A stretch of 64,000 bases of DNA, from contig CAZOOV010000002.1 of assembly GCA_964581515.1 (NCBI GenBank), forward strand, positions 62,001 to 126,000, given 5' to 3'. The translations under genes were made by a program, and so were the position numbers. Origin of the DNA: JACJVV01 sp964581515 (lineage in GTDB: Archaea > Nanobdellota > Nanobdellia > Woesearchaeales > JACJVV01). Shown in pieces: positions 27,760-36,764 of the stretch. The notes beneath the pieces were generated by a model that saw only the letters and a program-made list of their open reading frames with translations, had not been told where the DNA came from and ran no database searches. Position 1 is the first letter of the stretch. Every line of letters starts with the position of its first letter.

Positions 27760-28716
27760 ATGCAAACGAAAAAACAGTTTATCAAAGACATGATAAAAGA
27801 TGATATGATAGATGATATCTTCGTCGTTAAATTCAAGAAGCCAGTTGAACAATATAAAAGAGGCTACAAATTTGAGCTTAGAATTGGTGATTCTAGCAAA
27901 GAGATAATGTTCAAATACTGGGGTGGAGAAGATGAGAATACTGTTAAGGCATTATATGATAGCATTAACAAAGATGATGTAGTGCAAGTTAGTGGAAGAA
28001 TCAATGAATGGAATGATAAACTGGAAATCTCTGCAAATGACAGAAATACAATCAAGATACTCAAAGAAGGAGAATATGATGTCAAGGATTTCATAAGACG
28101 ATCTGAGAAAGATCCTGAACAGATGTGGCAGGAACTAAATGTATTCATTGATTCAATAAAAAATGAAGAACTCAAGAAAATTGTTGATTATTTCTTTAAA
28201 GATGAGAAATTCATTTCAAAATTCAAAGAAAGTCCTGCAGCAATGTATATCCACCATGGTTGGATTCATGGACTTATGGAACATACACTTGATGTTATCA
28301 AGATAGCTGACCTTATACAGAAATTACATCCTACAATTGATAGAGATCTTTTACTAACTGGTGCATTATTTCACGATATAGGAAAATTAAGAGAATTTGA
28401 AGTTAAAACCAGCATAAGAGTAAGCACTGAAGGAATCTTAATAGGACATGTCACAATAGCAATTGAGATGATTAATGAAGCAGCAAAGAAAGAAGGAATT
28501 CCTGAAGAAACAGCAATGAAGATTAAACATCTAGTACTTACGCATATGGGTGAATATGGAAGCAGCAAGACACCTTCAATGCCTGAAGCACTTGCACTGT
28601 TCCAAGCAGATCAGACATCTGCACAGATGGACCATATGATTGATCTTAAAGAAAATGCACAGACAGAAGATAATTTCATCTATAATAAAGATTTAGGCAA
28701 TATATATTTAGGATGA
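27760..28716 (+). CDS. YhaM-type 3'-5' exoribonuclease (OB fold plus HD domain)
   Basis: An OB-fold nucleic-acid binding domain (about 12-105) precedes a metal-dependent HD hydrolase domain. Its signature runs from HHGWIHGLMEHTLDV (about 163-177) through LFHDIGKL (about 205-212) to a later HLVLTHMGEYGS. This order and the length (318 aa) match YhaM-family 3'-5' exoribonucleases. The likely role is trimming of RNA or single-stranded DNA. It is preceded by ATATAAACTAAC, a TATA-like box about 30 bp from the ATG. Confidence 0.85.
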   Translation: MQTKKQFIKDMIKDDMIDDIFVVKFKKPVEQYKRGYKFELRIGDSSKEIMFKYWGGEDENTVKALYDSINKDDVVQVSGRINEWNDKLEISANDRNTIKILKEGEYDVKDFIRRSEKDPEQMWQELNVFIDSIKNEELKKIVDYFFKDEKFISKFKESPAAMYIHHGWIHGLMEHTLDVIKIADLIQKLHPTIDRDLLLTGALFHDIGKLREFEVKTSIRVSTEGILIGHVTIAIEMINEAAKKEGIPEETAMKIKHLVLTHMGEYGSSKTPSMPEALALFQADQTSAQMDHMIDLKENAQTEDNFIYNKDLGNIYLG

Positions 28717-28841
28717 TATATCTGAGAAATATTGATTATTTAGGCTGATTTAGACTAATTCTGCCTTTTTTTCAGTTCATTTGTCACCACTATTGTGGAA
28801 AGATTTAAAAGCTAAAATCCATTCTGAACTATAGAGTAAAT

Positions 28842-30830
28842 ATGGGGAAAGTAAAAGATAAGATGCAGCCATGCCTTGATGAAATAGTACTCTGCAAGGA
28901 AGCTGTAAACAGAAGAGTCAAATTATTAAAAAAAGATTGGCAAAAGCATAAGAGAAGCATATATGTAGGCAGTTCAATAGCTATGTATTTATACACTGCT
29001 GACGCACTTCTTGAGAATTTCTTAGCAAAAGATCCATTCCCTAAAACTTGGCAAGAATATGTTATACCAGTAGCAGCAGGTCTTGCAGCATATGGATTTC
29101 ATTATGTAAGTGAACATGATAATAGAAGAAATATCAGCAGGACAAAAAAAGAAGCAATCAAGGATTTAAGAAAAATCCCAGGATACTTTCTTCCAGCTGC
29201 AGCTACAATGATGATAAGAAGTGCAAAAAGATATGGTCTTTTTACTGGTCTGATGAGTACAGTAGGGTATGGAACTGGAAACATTTCTGGAAAAAAAGCA
29301 TTACTAACAACAATAGGAGTAGTAGGAGGTTTTCTTGCTACAGGTATTGCAATAAAAGGATGGCAGATGCTTTCACTTGGAAAAGTATTGAGTGCAGAAG
29401 CAAATAACCTCAATCTTATGATGGATTACAGAAAAGCAAGAGCTGAAATTCACGCTCAAAGACTTATCGATAGAGTATTCATGCCTGAATCAAGACTTCT
29501 TTATCCACAAGCAGAAAGACATGCTGACCAAGATAACTTTACAGAAAAAAGTGACTGGATAAAATCACAAATCGAGTCATGGCCTGATGATGTCAAGAAA
29601 GATTTCCTTCATATACATTCAAAAAATGACCTTACTGACCATGTTAATGCACTACTTTATGCAAGACCACATAGCGACAAGATAGAAAAATGTCAAGACG
29701 CATGGAGAAGATCCATCATGCATGGTCTAATCTACCAGCATACAAAAACAAAAGATGAAGATCCTGATAGACCAGAAGTTGATATTACTAATTATTATAC
29801 ACAAAATGCACAAGAAGATGCGATAGGATTCCCACTAGGTTTAGTTGAAGACTGGAGAGACGGTGCATATGGTGCTAACAATGATACAAAATTAAAAGAA
29901 CAATACAGTGCAAAAGTGATACTAAAAGAGGTAAAAGCAGGAATCAACTATTCCTCTCTTGAGAAACTTGCACAGAATGTCGCTGGAAGATCACAAAAGA
30001 TGTGGTTTGCCATAATATCAAGAAGCCTTGCTGCAAATGTAGTCCAATCAATGGATTATCTAAATAAGAAATATGAAACAACAAGATTTGACGCTCAAAC
30101 AATACTCACTCCTGGTGCAGAGAATGAATCATGGTTAGAGAAACATGAGGGAGCAAAAGAAGAACTTCTACAACAAAGAAAAGCAGCTGTACAGACTGTG
30201 TTTGGTACAGAATATGAAAAAGCAAAAATAATGATTGATCATATGTTCTTCGCTGATTTTAGAAATGCTGCTGAAATGATAAAATATTATGACCCTGAAA
30301 TGTGCATGAAAAGTGGAATAGAACAAAACATAGTGGATGATCTTAAAGAAGAAGGCTGTCATCCTGGATATATTGAAGACATGCAGGAATGTATGGATAA
30401 AACAGAACATGAGATGGGATACTTGGATAGATTCTTACATGAAAAAATGCCTGATATGTTAAACTTTGAAAATGCAGAAGCACTAAGAGCAGTAAGAATT
30501 GCTTATCACATAGATAAAAATGGACTTAAAAGCAACATAATGGCAAGAGAAGATAAATATGTTTCAAGCAGGTTTGGGCATAAAGTAAGATCTGCAGTCA
30601 AGAGAAGTAATGGTGATTTCGAGAGTAATATGTGTGGCAGGATAGAAGGAACAATGCATGATGTAATCTCCAAGAAAGATAAGTATACAAGAAGGCTTAA
30701 TGCAGTAAGAGTACACTATGAACTTACAATGATACATATTGATGAGTACCAGGATCTTGTTAAGAAACTTGCTTATAATGAACCAAAACAAGAAATAGTT
30801 GAACCATTAGTTAAACCCATAGCTGAGTGA
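28842..30830 (+). CDS. Large hypothetical membrane protein, 662 aa
   Basis: Four hydrophobic segments lie in the first 190 residues (about 40-57, 68-85, 108-125 and 160-185), with Gly/Ala-rich faces. The remaining 470 residues are soluble, helical and charged, with several Trp and His residues. No known domain is visible. AGATTTAAAAGC about 38 bp upstream is its promoter box, and T7 at 28767-28773 separates it from the YhaM gene. It starts a block of unknown membrane genes that continues to 36.6 kb. Confidence 0.65.
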   Translation: MGKVKDKMQPCLDEIVLCKEAVNRRVKLLKKDWQKHKRSIYVGSSIAMYLYTADALLENFLAKDPFPKTWQEYVIPVAAGLAAYGFHYVSEHDNRRNISRTKKEAIKDLRKIPGYFLPAAATMMIRSAKRYGLFTGLMSTVGYGTGNISGKKALLTTIGVVGGFLATGIAIKGWQMLSLGKVLSAEANNLNLMMDYRKARAEIHAQRLIDRVFMPESRLLYPQAERHADQDNFTEKSDWIKSQIESWPDDVKKDFLHIHSKNDLTDHVNALLYARPHSDKIEKCQDAWRRSIMHGLIYQHTKTKDEDPDRPEVDITNYYTQNAQEDAIGFPLGLVEDWRDGAYGANNDTKLKEQYSAKVILKEVKAGINYSSLEKLAQNVAGRSQKMWFAIISRSLAANVVQSMDYLNKKYETTRFDAQTILTPGAENESWLEKHEGAKEELLQQRKAAVQTVFGTEYEKAKIMIDHMFFADFRNAAEMIKYYDPEMCMKSGIEQNIVDDLKEEGCHPGYIEDMQECMDKTEHEMGYLDRFLHEKMPDMLNFENAEALRAVRIAYHIDKNGLKSNIMAREDKYVSSRFGHKVRSAVKRSNGDFESNMCGRIEGTMHDVISKKDKYTRRLNAVRVHYELTMIHIDEYQDLVKKLAYNEPKQEIVEPLVKPIAE

Positions 30831-30903
30831 GTAATTTCTAATTACTGATTAAAGAACTAATTACTAATTAAAAAAGATAATTAAGAAAAATAATTAAGAA
30901 AAT

Positions 30904-31602
30904 TTAAGGAAAATAATCTTTTGTATGAGAAACATCTTCTTTTCTTCTCAGATATTCGCCCATGCCCCAACCTGCTCCAAGGAGTAGGAACTGTGCAAGG
31001 TCTCCGCCACCTACAGCTGAGACGCCACCTTCTAAAAGATCAGGCGTAAGTATTAATCCAAGACCAATTGCATTTGTTAAAACTCTTGCTTGACCTTTGA
31101 ATCCTCTATATGCTGAGACAACTGCTGTTGTAAGTACACCAATAGAATCCCAATAATCAGCAGGACTTACTCCAAGAGCATTACATGCTGCAATTGACGC
31201 ACCAACTGTGCCACCTATAGCAACAGTATCCTGGAAAAGCTCTTTAGCAATATCACCAATAGTAGTCATATCTTTTTTCTGATCTATCTTGAGTTTACGT
31301 GGAGTAATATCACCATCTAATTCTCCTTCTGGAACAATAATTCCGGAAAGGTAATTTGTTCTTTCAGAACCAGAATCTTTTTTCCCAACATATGAAAGTT
31401 TTCTTCCAGCAGGAACATAAAGATTACCCTGATAAGCCTGCATATTCAAAGTATTTGCAATCTCATCATAAGAAACGCCACCATTCTGGTAATTATCAAC
31501 ACTGACCTTACTTGACCAGAATCCTAATCTTTGTGGAACTACTGTAACATTATTGCCACCATTAAGACTTATTGTTTTTACACCTTTGAATGTTTTTTGC
31601 AT
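30904..31602 (-). CDS. Hypothetical protein with C-terminal membrane segments, 232 aa
   Basis: The first 125 residues look beta-rich and soluble. Hydrophobic stretches follow at about 130-150, 158-172 and 185-210, and the end is charged (GMGEYLRRKEDVSHTKDYFP). It lies 51 bp downstream of the 651-aa membrane protein on the same strand, so the pair is probably one transcript. No family is recognised. Confidence 0.6.
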   Translation of the reverse strand: MQKTFKGVKTISLNGGNNVTVVPQRLGFWSSKVSVDNYQNGGVSYDEIANTLNMQAYQGNLYVPAGRKLSYVGKKDSGSERTNYLSGIIVPEGELDGDITPRKLKIDQKKDMTTIGDIAKELFQDTVAIGGTVGASIAACNALGVSPADYWDSIGVLTTAVVSAYRGFKGQARVLTNAIGLGLILTPDLLEGGVSAVGGGDLAQFLLLGAGWGMGEYLRRKEDVSHTKDYFP

Positions 31603-31653
31603 TTTAGTCTGAACCTCTCTTTCTAAAGATTTTTATGATAAATTAATTTATCT

Positions 31654-33609
31654 TTAAGCTATCTCATCTTGAGGTATTGATGTTGATGCAAGATCAATCT
31701 GTTTCCTGCATGCATTCTTATCATACAGATTTCTGTTCTGTAGATAATGTGTAAGCCCTCCAACAAGCATTCCAAAATCAGTACTCTTAGCAAGACTCTT
31801 ATCAAAGACATGACCTTCCCAATCATGATTCTGGATAGGCCACCATTTTGTGACTACTGCTGATTCTTCAATCCTTGCAACAAGACTATCTCCGTGCATA
31901 ACAATATATGAATCTCTTATTGCTTTTCCTTTAGGCAATGGACCTGAATCAAAAGGACATCTAATCATATCATAAGATTCTCCTTTGAAAATAACTTTGT
32001 ATACATCTCCCCAATTAGCAATTGCTCTTCCTAGAGGTTTGTCAAGCTTACGGATATGATTCCTTTTCAAAGTCTCATAATCGTCTCCACCTGCTCCTCC
32101 CATATCAGGATCATCACTAGGTCCTGCTTCGCTTCCGGATTCATCTGCAGCTCCAATATCTTCACCGACTTCGTCAGCACCTGCTTCATCAGCTCCGCCA
32201 GCATCTTCACCTACATTAGCATGCATCTTGCTGCTCCATGTAAGGTACATATTGCATTTGCCTCTTTTTGCCCAGTCTGTACCGTTTGCATCTTGAGATA
32301 TTGATTTTGTAGCTCCTTCATTTTCTTCTATATAGATATAAGGAACCCATTGTCCTGTACTATCACTTCCTTCTCTGTAAAGAACCCTTGAGAATCTTCC
32401 TCCATCAGTCCCTACAGCAGTATTAATATATTCAGTCAATTTATTAACATCAACATCAAGTACATTTCCACTTTCAGGAATAAGATCCTGCCTTGATAAT
32501 AATGCCTTATGGATAATTGATACGTCTCCAGGGCTCAGTTTTTGATGCTTATCTTCAGACAATGTTTCATATGCTTGAGATTTCTCCATAAGATCTGAAA
32601 GGTTATCAATTCCAATGTGAGGTTTATTCTCATCATCCATATAAGCACAGCTTCCGTCTTCAGCCTTAAGCTGATCCAAACTATCAGCAATATAAGTCTT
32701 AAGATGATTAAATGTTGCAAAGATACCTACAGGAGACATATCACCACGTACCTTATGAGGCTCTTTGTCTATATGCAAGCATACATATGCTTTATCTTTC
32801 TTTGTACCCATATTCTTGTAATCTTTAACCCTTATCTCTCCAACAACTCTCATGTTTCCACGAGTATTTTCATATTTTCTTGGACGAATATCTTTTCCAA
32901 ATATCTTCATCTTTCTTCCGATAAAGAAATTTCTGTACCATTTAGGTATTGAGACTGTACTATAACCATCAACTTCAATTACTTGTCTGATAGGATCATG
33001 TTTTGCTTTACTCCATACTTTGTAGAGTTTTTGTGATCCAATTACTGTTGCCATACCCGCAGCAGTTGCAGCCATAGTAGTTGCTGCAGGACCGATATAT
33101 TCCTTAAGATTCATAAGTGATTCAAGTTTGCCTGCTGCTGCTTCATACATGCTATCAAGAGCAGGAACTCCTGCTAGAAGAAGTGCTGTACCGGCAAGAG
33201 GGACAACTGCTCTTTTGCCAACCCAATTTAGACCACGACCAGTTGTAACTAGAGCGTCTATTACATAATTCTTATCTTCTGGATTTTGTTCTGGTTGTTT
33301 TTTCTTCTCTTTTTTTACTACAAGACCTGCTTGTTCCATCCTTGCTTGTTTTCCATTATGTCTTGTCAATGAATATAATGCAGTAACACCTGCAACAGTT
33401 GCAGCTGCTCCAAGCCATTTTGACGCAGTTTCTGCATCCCAACTAGTATTATTAACGATTAAACCTTCAAGAGTCTCACCAAATTTAGAAGCCGCATCTC
33501 CTATTAAAGGAATTTTTGCAACCTGATTATTAACCATATTAGAACCTGCAATAAGAGCACCAGTAAGTGTAATGCCCCATCCATGTCTTTGTAAAAAAGT
33601 TTGTACCAT
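31654..33609 (-). CDS. Large hypothetical membrane protein with acidic Gly/Ala linker, 651 aa
   Basis: Four hydrophobic segments occur in the first 215 residues (about 12-30, 68-82, 135-152 and 172-192). A soluble region follows, then an Asp/Glu/Gly/Ala linker of about 50 residues near 470-520 and a C-terminal domain rich in Trp and His (WWPIQNHDWEGHVFD). The layout of N-terminal membrane part plus soluble C-terminus mirrors the 662-aa gene at 28842, although no sequence similarity is obvious. GAGGGG lies 6 bp before the ATG. The long 5' region holds a 7-bp hairpin. Function is unknown. Confidence 0.65.
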   Translation of the reverse strand: MVQTFLQRHGWGITLTGALIAGSNMVNNQVAKIPLIGDAASKFGETLEGLIVNNTSWDAETASKWLGAAATVAGVTALYSLTRHNGKQARMEQAGLVVKKEKKKQPEQNPEDKNYVIDALVTTGRGLNWVGKRAVVPLAGTALLLAGVPALDSMYEAAAGKLESLMNLKEYIGPAATTMAATAAGMATVIGSQKLYKVWSKAKHDPIRQVIEVDGYSTVSIPKWYRNFFIGRKMKIFGKDIRPRKYENTRGNMRVVGEIRVKDYKNMGTKKDKAYVCLHIDKEPHKVRGDMSPVGIFATFNHLKTYIADSLDQLKAEDGSCAYMDDENKPHIGIDNLSDLMEKSQAYETLSEDKHQKLSPGDVSIIHKALLSRQDLIPESGNVLDVDVNKLTEYINTAVGTDGGRFSRVLYREGSDSTGQWVPYIYIEENEGATKSISQDANGTDWAKRGKCNMYLTWSSKMHANVGEDAGGADEAGADEVGEDIGAADESGSEAGPSDDPDMGGAGGDDYETLKRNHIRKLDKPLGRAIANWGDVYKVIFKGESYDMIRCPFDSGPLPKGKAIRDSYIVMHGDSLVARIEESAVVTKWWPIQNHDWEGHVFDKSLAKSTDFGMLVGGLTHYLQNRNLYDKNACRKQIDLASTSIPQDEIA

Positions 33610-33677
33610 TTGAACCCCTCATGTATGTTTTTATTGATAATCTAATGTTAATTTGATGTATTTCTTAACTTATTTCA

Positions 33678-33710
33678 AGGTAATTTTGATGTATTTTGAC
33701 ACTATTACCT
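33678..33710 (-). promoter_or_regulatory. Hairpin in the 5' region of the 651-aa membrane protein gene
   Basis: AGGTAAT and ATTACCT form a perfect 7-bp stem around a 19-base loop, about 70 bp before the start codon. It lies just downstream of a TATA-like box on the minus strand (near 33720-33750), so it is probably in the mRNA leader. Either RNA structure or an operator is possible. Confidence 0.35.
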
Positions 33711-33828
33711 AATGATAAATTTATAGGTTAGAAATGCTTATTTGTATATAAATATATCGTTGCTGTTCTCCCTATTTGCCTACATTTTCCGAGAAAAACC
33801 TAGATCTTCCTAAACCCTAAAAATCCCC

Positions 33829-34776
33829 CTAAATCTGCAAATTAAAAGCAACTCCTGATAAAAACCTTAAAGGAGTAGTATAATGATGGTATGTAAGAAA
33901 GTCATCTGCTAAAATCTTCTTTTTCAATGATTCTCTTAACATATCTCCGCTTTGAATCATCTGCATCTTGAAAAGATTTCCTGATCTGCCAATCTCCCTA
34001 CTAGTGTATGGACCAGTAGCATGTGCATCATCATTGCATAATGGCTTTCTTCCCATCTTTTTAATATAATCTTTTGCAACAAGCCTGTCAGCGTAAGCCA
34101 TCCAGGCAACATTATCTGATACGCAATCAACAACATCTGCAGCATTGAATACAAGTGATTGTATAAATCTTCGTTCATCTGCATTTGCAAATCTAAATTT
34201 CATAAGTTTCCCATGAATTGTATAAGGATGCGCCCCAACACTTATACCATTATAGTCTTCATTAGCTTTCATAAAATCATTAAAATCCATGCCAGGCTTT
34301 ACTCTTGGATCTTTTTCAAAACCATGATCAGGCATAAGGCTTATCATGTCAACCATACCTCTAACACCACCCATCCTGACAGAGATCTCATATCCTGGGA
34401 CAAGAGTAAGAAGCTTATCCTGATAACTGACCCTGAACATAGGATCCTCTTCATCGAATTCATCCAAACTAAGATGATCTGCCAATATAGGATTGCATTT
34501 TATCCTGGCTCTTGCGCCCCAGAAACTAAGGTTTACATCTTTCTCAGCCCCGTGTTTGACTATTGCACAAAGATCCACATCATTTCTTGCCATATTCCTA
34601 AAAAGCATATCTGCATCATCGCAATTATAGATCATAGGATGAGTATGCAAAGAAGCATTGATGTAGCCTTCAGGTTTTTCAAGTTGTCTTGATCTCACAG
34701 AATTAACAGGAAGAACGTTAGGTATCATGTCTACACTGTAATGCAATAGACCTTGAACAAAATTTATTGGATTCAT
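33829..34776 (-). CDS. PHP-domain phosphoesterase-like protein
   Basis: PHP proteins hold a trinuclear metal site and hydrolyse phosphoesters. Motifs in order are SLHTHPM (His44 and His46), IVKHGAEKD near 74, PGYEISV near 127 (metal-bridging Glu), SVGAHPY near 197 and CNDDAHATG near 248. The region after each motif fits the alternating beta/alpha barrel. Length is 315 aa. Substrate is unknown. It stands next to two J-domain genes but has its own TATA-like region (about 34806-34820). Metal-ligand pattern is good but some spacing is atypical. Confidence 0.75.
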   Translation of the reverse strand: MNPINFVQGLLHYSVDMIPNVLPVNSVRSRQLEKPEGYINASLHTHPMIYNCDDADMLFRNMARNDVDLCAIVKHGAEKDVNLSFWGARARIKCNPILADHLSLDEFDEEDPMFRVSYQDKLLTLVPGYEISVRMGGVRGMVDMISLMPDHGFEKDPRVKPGMDFNDFMKANEDYNGISVGAHPYTIHGKLMKFRFANADERRFIQSLVFNAADVVDCVSDNVAWMAYADRLVAKDYIKKMGRKPLCNDDAHATGPYTSREIGRSGNLFKMQMIQSGDMLRESLKKKILADDFLTYHHYTTPLRFLSGVAFNLQI

Positions 34777-34874
34777 GTTGCTACAATAGGCTTTTTTAAG
34801 AAGCAGTATAAAAGGATTTATGTTTAGAAAGATATATTTTTCTTGTCTATATTATTATTTAAGAGAATATTATC

Positions 34875-35624
34875 TCACCAGCCATTGCAGATGTCCTCGT
34901 ATGCATTGTTTGCATCCTTGAAACGCTGTTCCTTGTCCTTGTCATCAGGGAACCTATCTGGATGATTATCAAAAGCCATCTTCCGATATGTCTTTTTTAT
35001 CTCATCTGCAGATGTTGCTCTTGTGACTCCTAAGAATTCATAAGGATTGCCTTTCTTGAATTGACGTTTCTTTGTAATTGTCAGTCTATCAGACCCATCA
35101 TATGATGATTCATCTCCTGCACGAGCATATTCTGCATCTCTGTATGCATACTGCTTGAATGAATTGAATGCACCCATCATTCTCTTGAAACTCTTGCAAA
35201 AATCCCTTACTTGATAACCTACAAATTCAGCAAACCTAACTTGTTCTATAACCACAAGAGCCTGACCATGAAAACCACCGCCAGTCATTGCCTTATACAT
35301 GATCATACCTTCTGCAAATAACGGAAAATATCTTATCAATGATTTGAAACCTTGTGTCAGATAGTTTTCAACCATCATCCCAGGAAGCTTATCTTTACTG
35401 AATTCACCAAAATTTGCTGTATATGTATTCTTGAGATCCTGCCTTTGCTCTTTATGTTCACGATGGATATTAACACCAAGAAGATACTTCATAAGTCCAG
35501 GAGTTTTTTCTCTGACAAAATCTGAAAGATCCATCATAGCAAACCTGAAATTCTGCCAGTCAACATTTGATCTGTTGCTTGGTCCATCGCTGGATTCTGT
35601 ATTGACTTTTTCTTCTAACATCAT
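34875..35624 (-). CDS. Protein with C-terminal J domain (second of a pair)
   Basis: The last 55 residues form a J domain, with NPYEFLGV, KKTYRKMAFDNHPDRF (HPD motif intact) and FKDANNAYEDICNGW. J domains stimulate DnaK ATPase. The N-terminal 190 residues are unknown, with a weakly hydrophobic patch near 95-115. ATG 35624 is chosen since it overlaps the upstream stop as TAATG, indicating translational coupling. It is clearly a paralogue of the upstream neighbour: both have a C-terminal J domain introduced by KKRQ(F/Y)K(K/D)G and both end in NGW. Confidence 0.8.
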   Translation of the reverse strand: MMLEEKVNTESSDGPSNRSNVDWQNFRFAMMDLSDFVREKTPGLMKYLLGVNIHREHKEQRQDLKNTYTANFGEFSKDKLPGMMVENYLTQGFKSLIRYFPLFAEGMIMYKAMTGGGFHGQALVVIEQVRFAEFVGYQVRDFCKSFKRMMGAFNSFKQYAYRDAEYARAGDESSYDGSDRLTITKKRQFKKGNPYEFLGVTRATSADEIKKTYRKMAFDNHPDRFPDDKDKEQRFKDANNAYEDICNGW

Positions 35625-36628
35625 TACCAACCGTTCTGTATGTCTTGATACGCATTAGTGAGATTCTTGAATCTCTGTTCCATCACTTCATCACCCTCAT
35701 GCCTATCAGGATGAACCTCAAATGCCTTTGCCCGGAATGCTTTCCTAAGAGCCTTTTCGCCAATCCCTCTTTCTACACCAAGAAGGTCATATGGACATCC
35801 ATCTTTATACTGCCTTTTTTTTACAGCAAATCTTCCTGGACGCGAATGAGTGTCATGATCATATCTCCTACTATCCTGGCTGTTTGTATACTCATGTGCA
35901 TGCCTAAAATAGTCGGAGAACTCATCTCCAAATACTTTTCTGAAGAACTCATCAGGCCCTGCTTCGAATGCATCACGCATCTCTTCTTCCATCCTGCAGA
36001 AGTCTTCATAGCTTGTGCCACCAGACTTGCCCCGAGTATAAGTATTCCATCTTTCTTTTCTTTCATTCTCGCTTATATCTTCCCATGCCTTGTCTTCTGC
36101 TTTTTCTGCTTGTCTCTTTTTTCCGAATCTCATAAATGTCCTTCTATAATACAAGGACATATACATGAAGACGCCGGTTATAAGGGGATGGACAGTAGGA
36201 ATATCTGATAGAATAGTATAATCAAATAACAAATGTCCTGCTTTATATGCTATACCCACTGCTTCTTCTGCATAACTCTTGAATAACTTTTTAGAATTCT
36301 TGAGAAACTGCTGTGCACTAATTTCGTTCCTATCTCCAGCTACAATTGAAAGCATATATTCCTTGAGAAAATTCTTAGGAGTTACAGTCGGACCGCCATA
36401 AGGGCTTGTCTTGCTGAGTTCTTCCCAGATATCCTTTCTTTCATTTGAACATATGACATGTACATTCCAGCCGGTCAGATATTTAAAAAATTTAGGAGTC
36501 TGCTTGATTGTTGTTGTTAGGTCCTGTACAAGTATGTCTCCAAGTCCGTCCCAAGACCAATTTCCAAACTTTTTGCCAACCTTGTTTACTTTAGTTCTGA
36601 CTGACACTATTGCCTCTAACATGAACAT
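35624..36628 (-). CDS. Protein with C-terminal J domain (first of a pair)
   Basis: Residues 275-334 are a J domain with CPYDLLGVERG, KAFRAKAFEVHPDRHEG (HPD intact) and NLTNAYQDIQNGW. The rest has one or two moderately hydrophobic segments (about 150-170) and a basic/acidic linker. Placing the J domain at the extreme C-terminus, after a membrane-associated part, recalls membrane-recruited Hsp40s. It probably calls the DnaK encoded at 43.7 kb to the envelope; that is inference. A TATA-like CTTTATAAATTG is about 25 bp upstream, so the transcript is leaderless. Confidence 0.8.
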   Translation of the reverse strand: MFMLEAIVSVRTKVNKVGKKFGNWSWDGLGDILVQDLTTTIKQTPKFFKYLTGWNVHVICSNERKDIWEELSKTSPYGGPTVTPKNFLKEYMLSIVAGDRNEISAQQFLKNSKKLFKSYAEEAVGIAYKAGHLLFDYTILSDIPTVHPLITGVFMYMSLYYRRTFMRFGKKRQAEKAEDKAWEDISENERKERWNTYTRGKSGGTSYEDFCRMEEEMRDAFEAGPDEFFRKVFGDEFSDYFRHAHEYTNSQDSRRYDHDTHSRPGRFAVKKRQYKDGCPYDLLGVERGIGEKALRKAFRAKAFEVHPDRHEGDEVMEQRFKNLTNAYQDIQNGW

Positions 36629-36764
36629 AGAAGACCGAAAATCAATTTATAAAGTTTTCGTTATTTTTGTCACTATAAAGTAGTTAAATATAAAGAAATA
36701 TTAAGGAAGATTAAAGAGTAATCAATAAAAAATTAAGAAAAATGAACTAAATAAAATAATAAAA

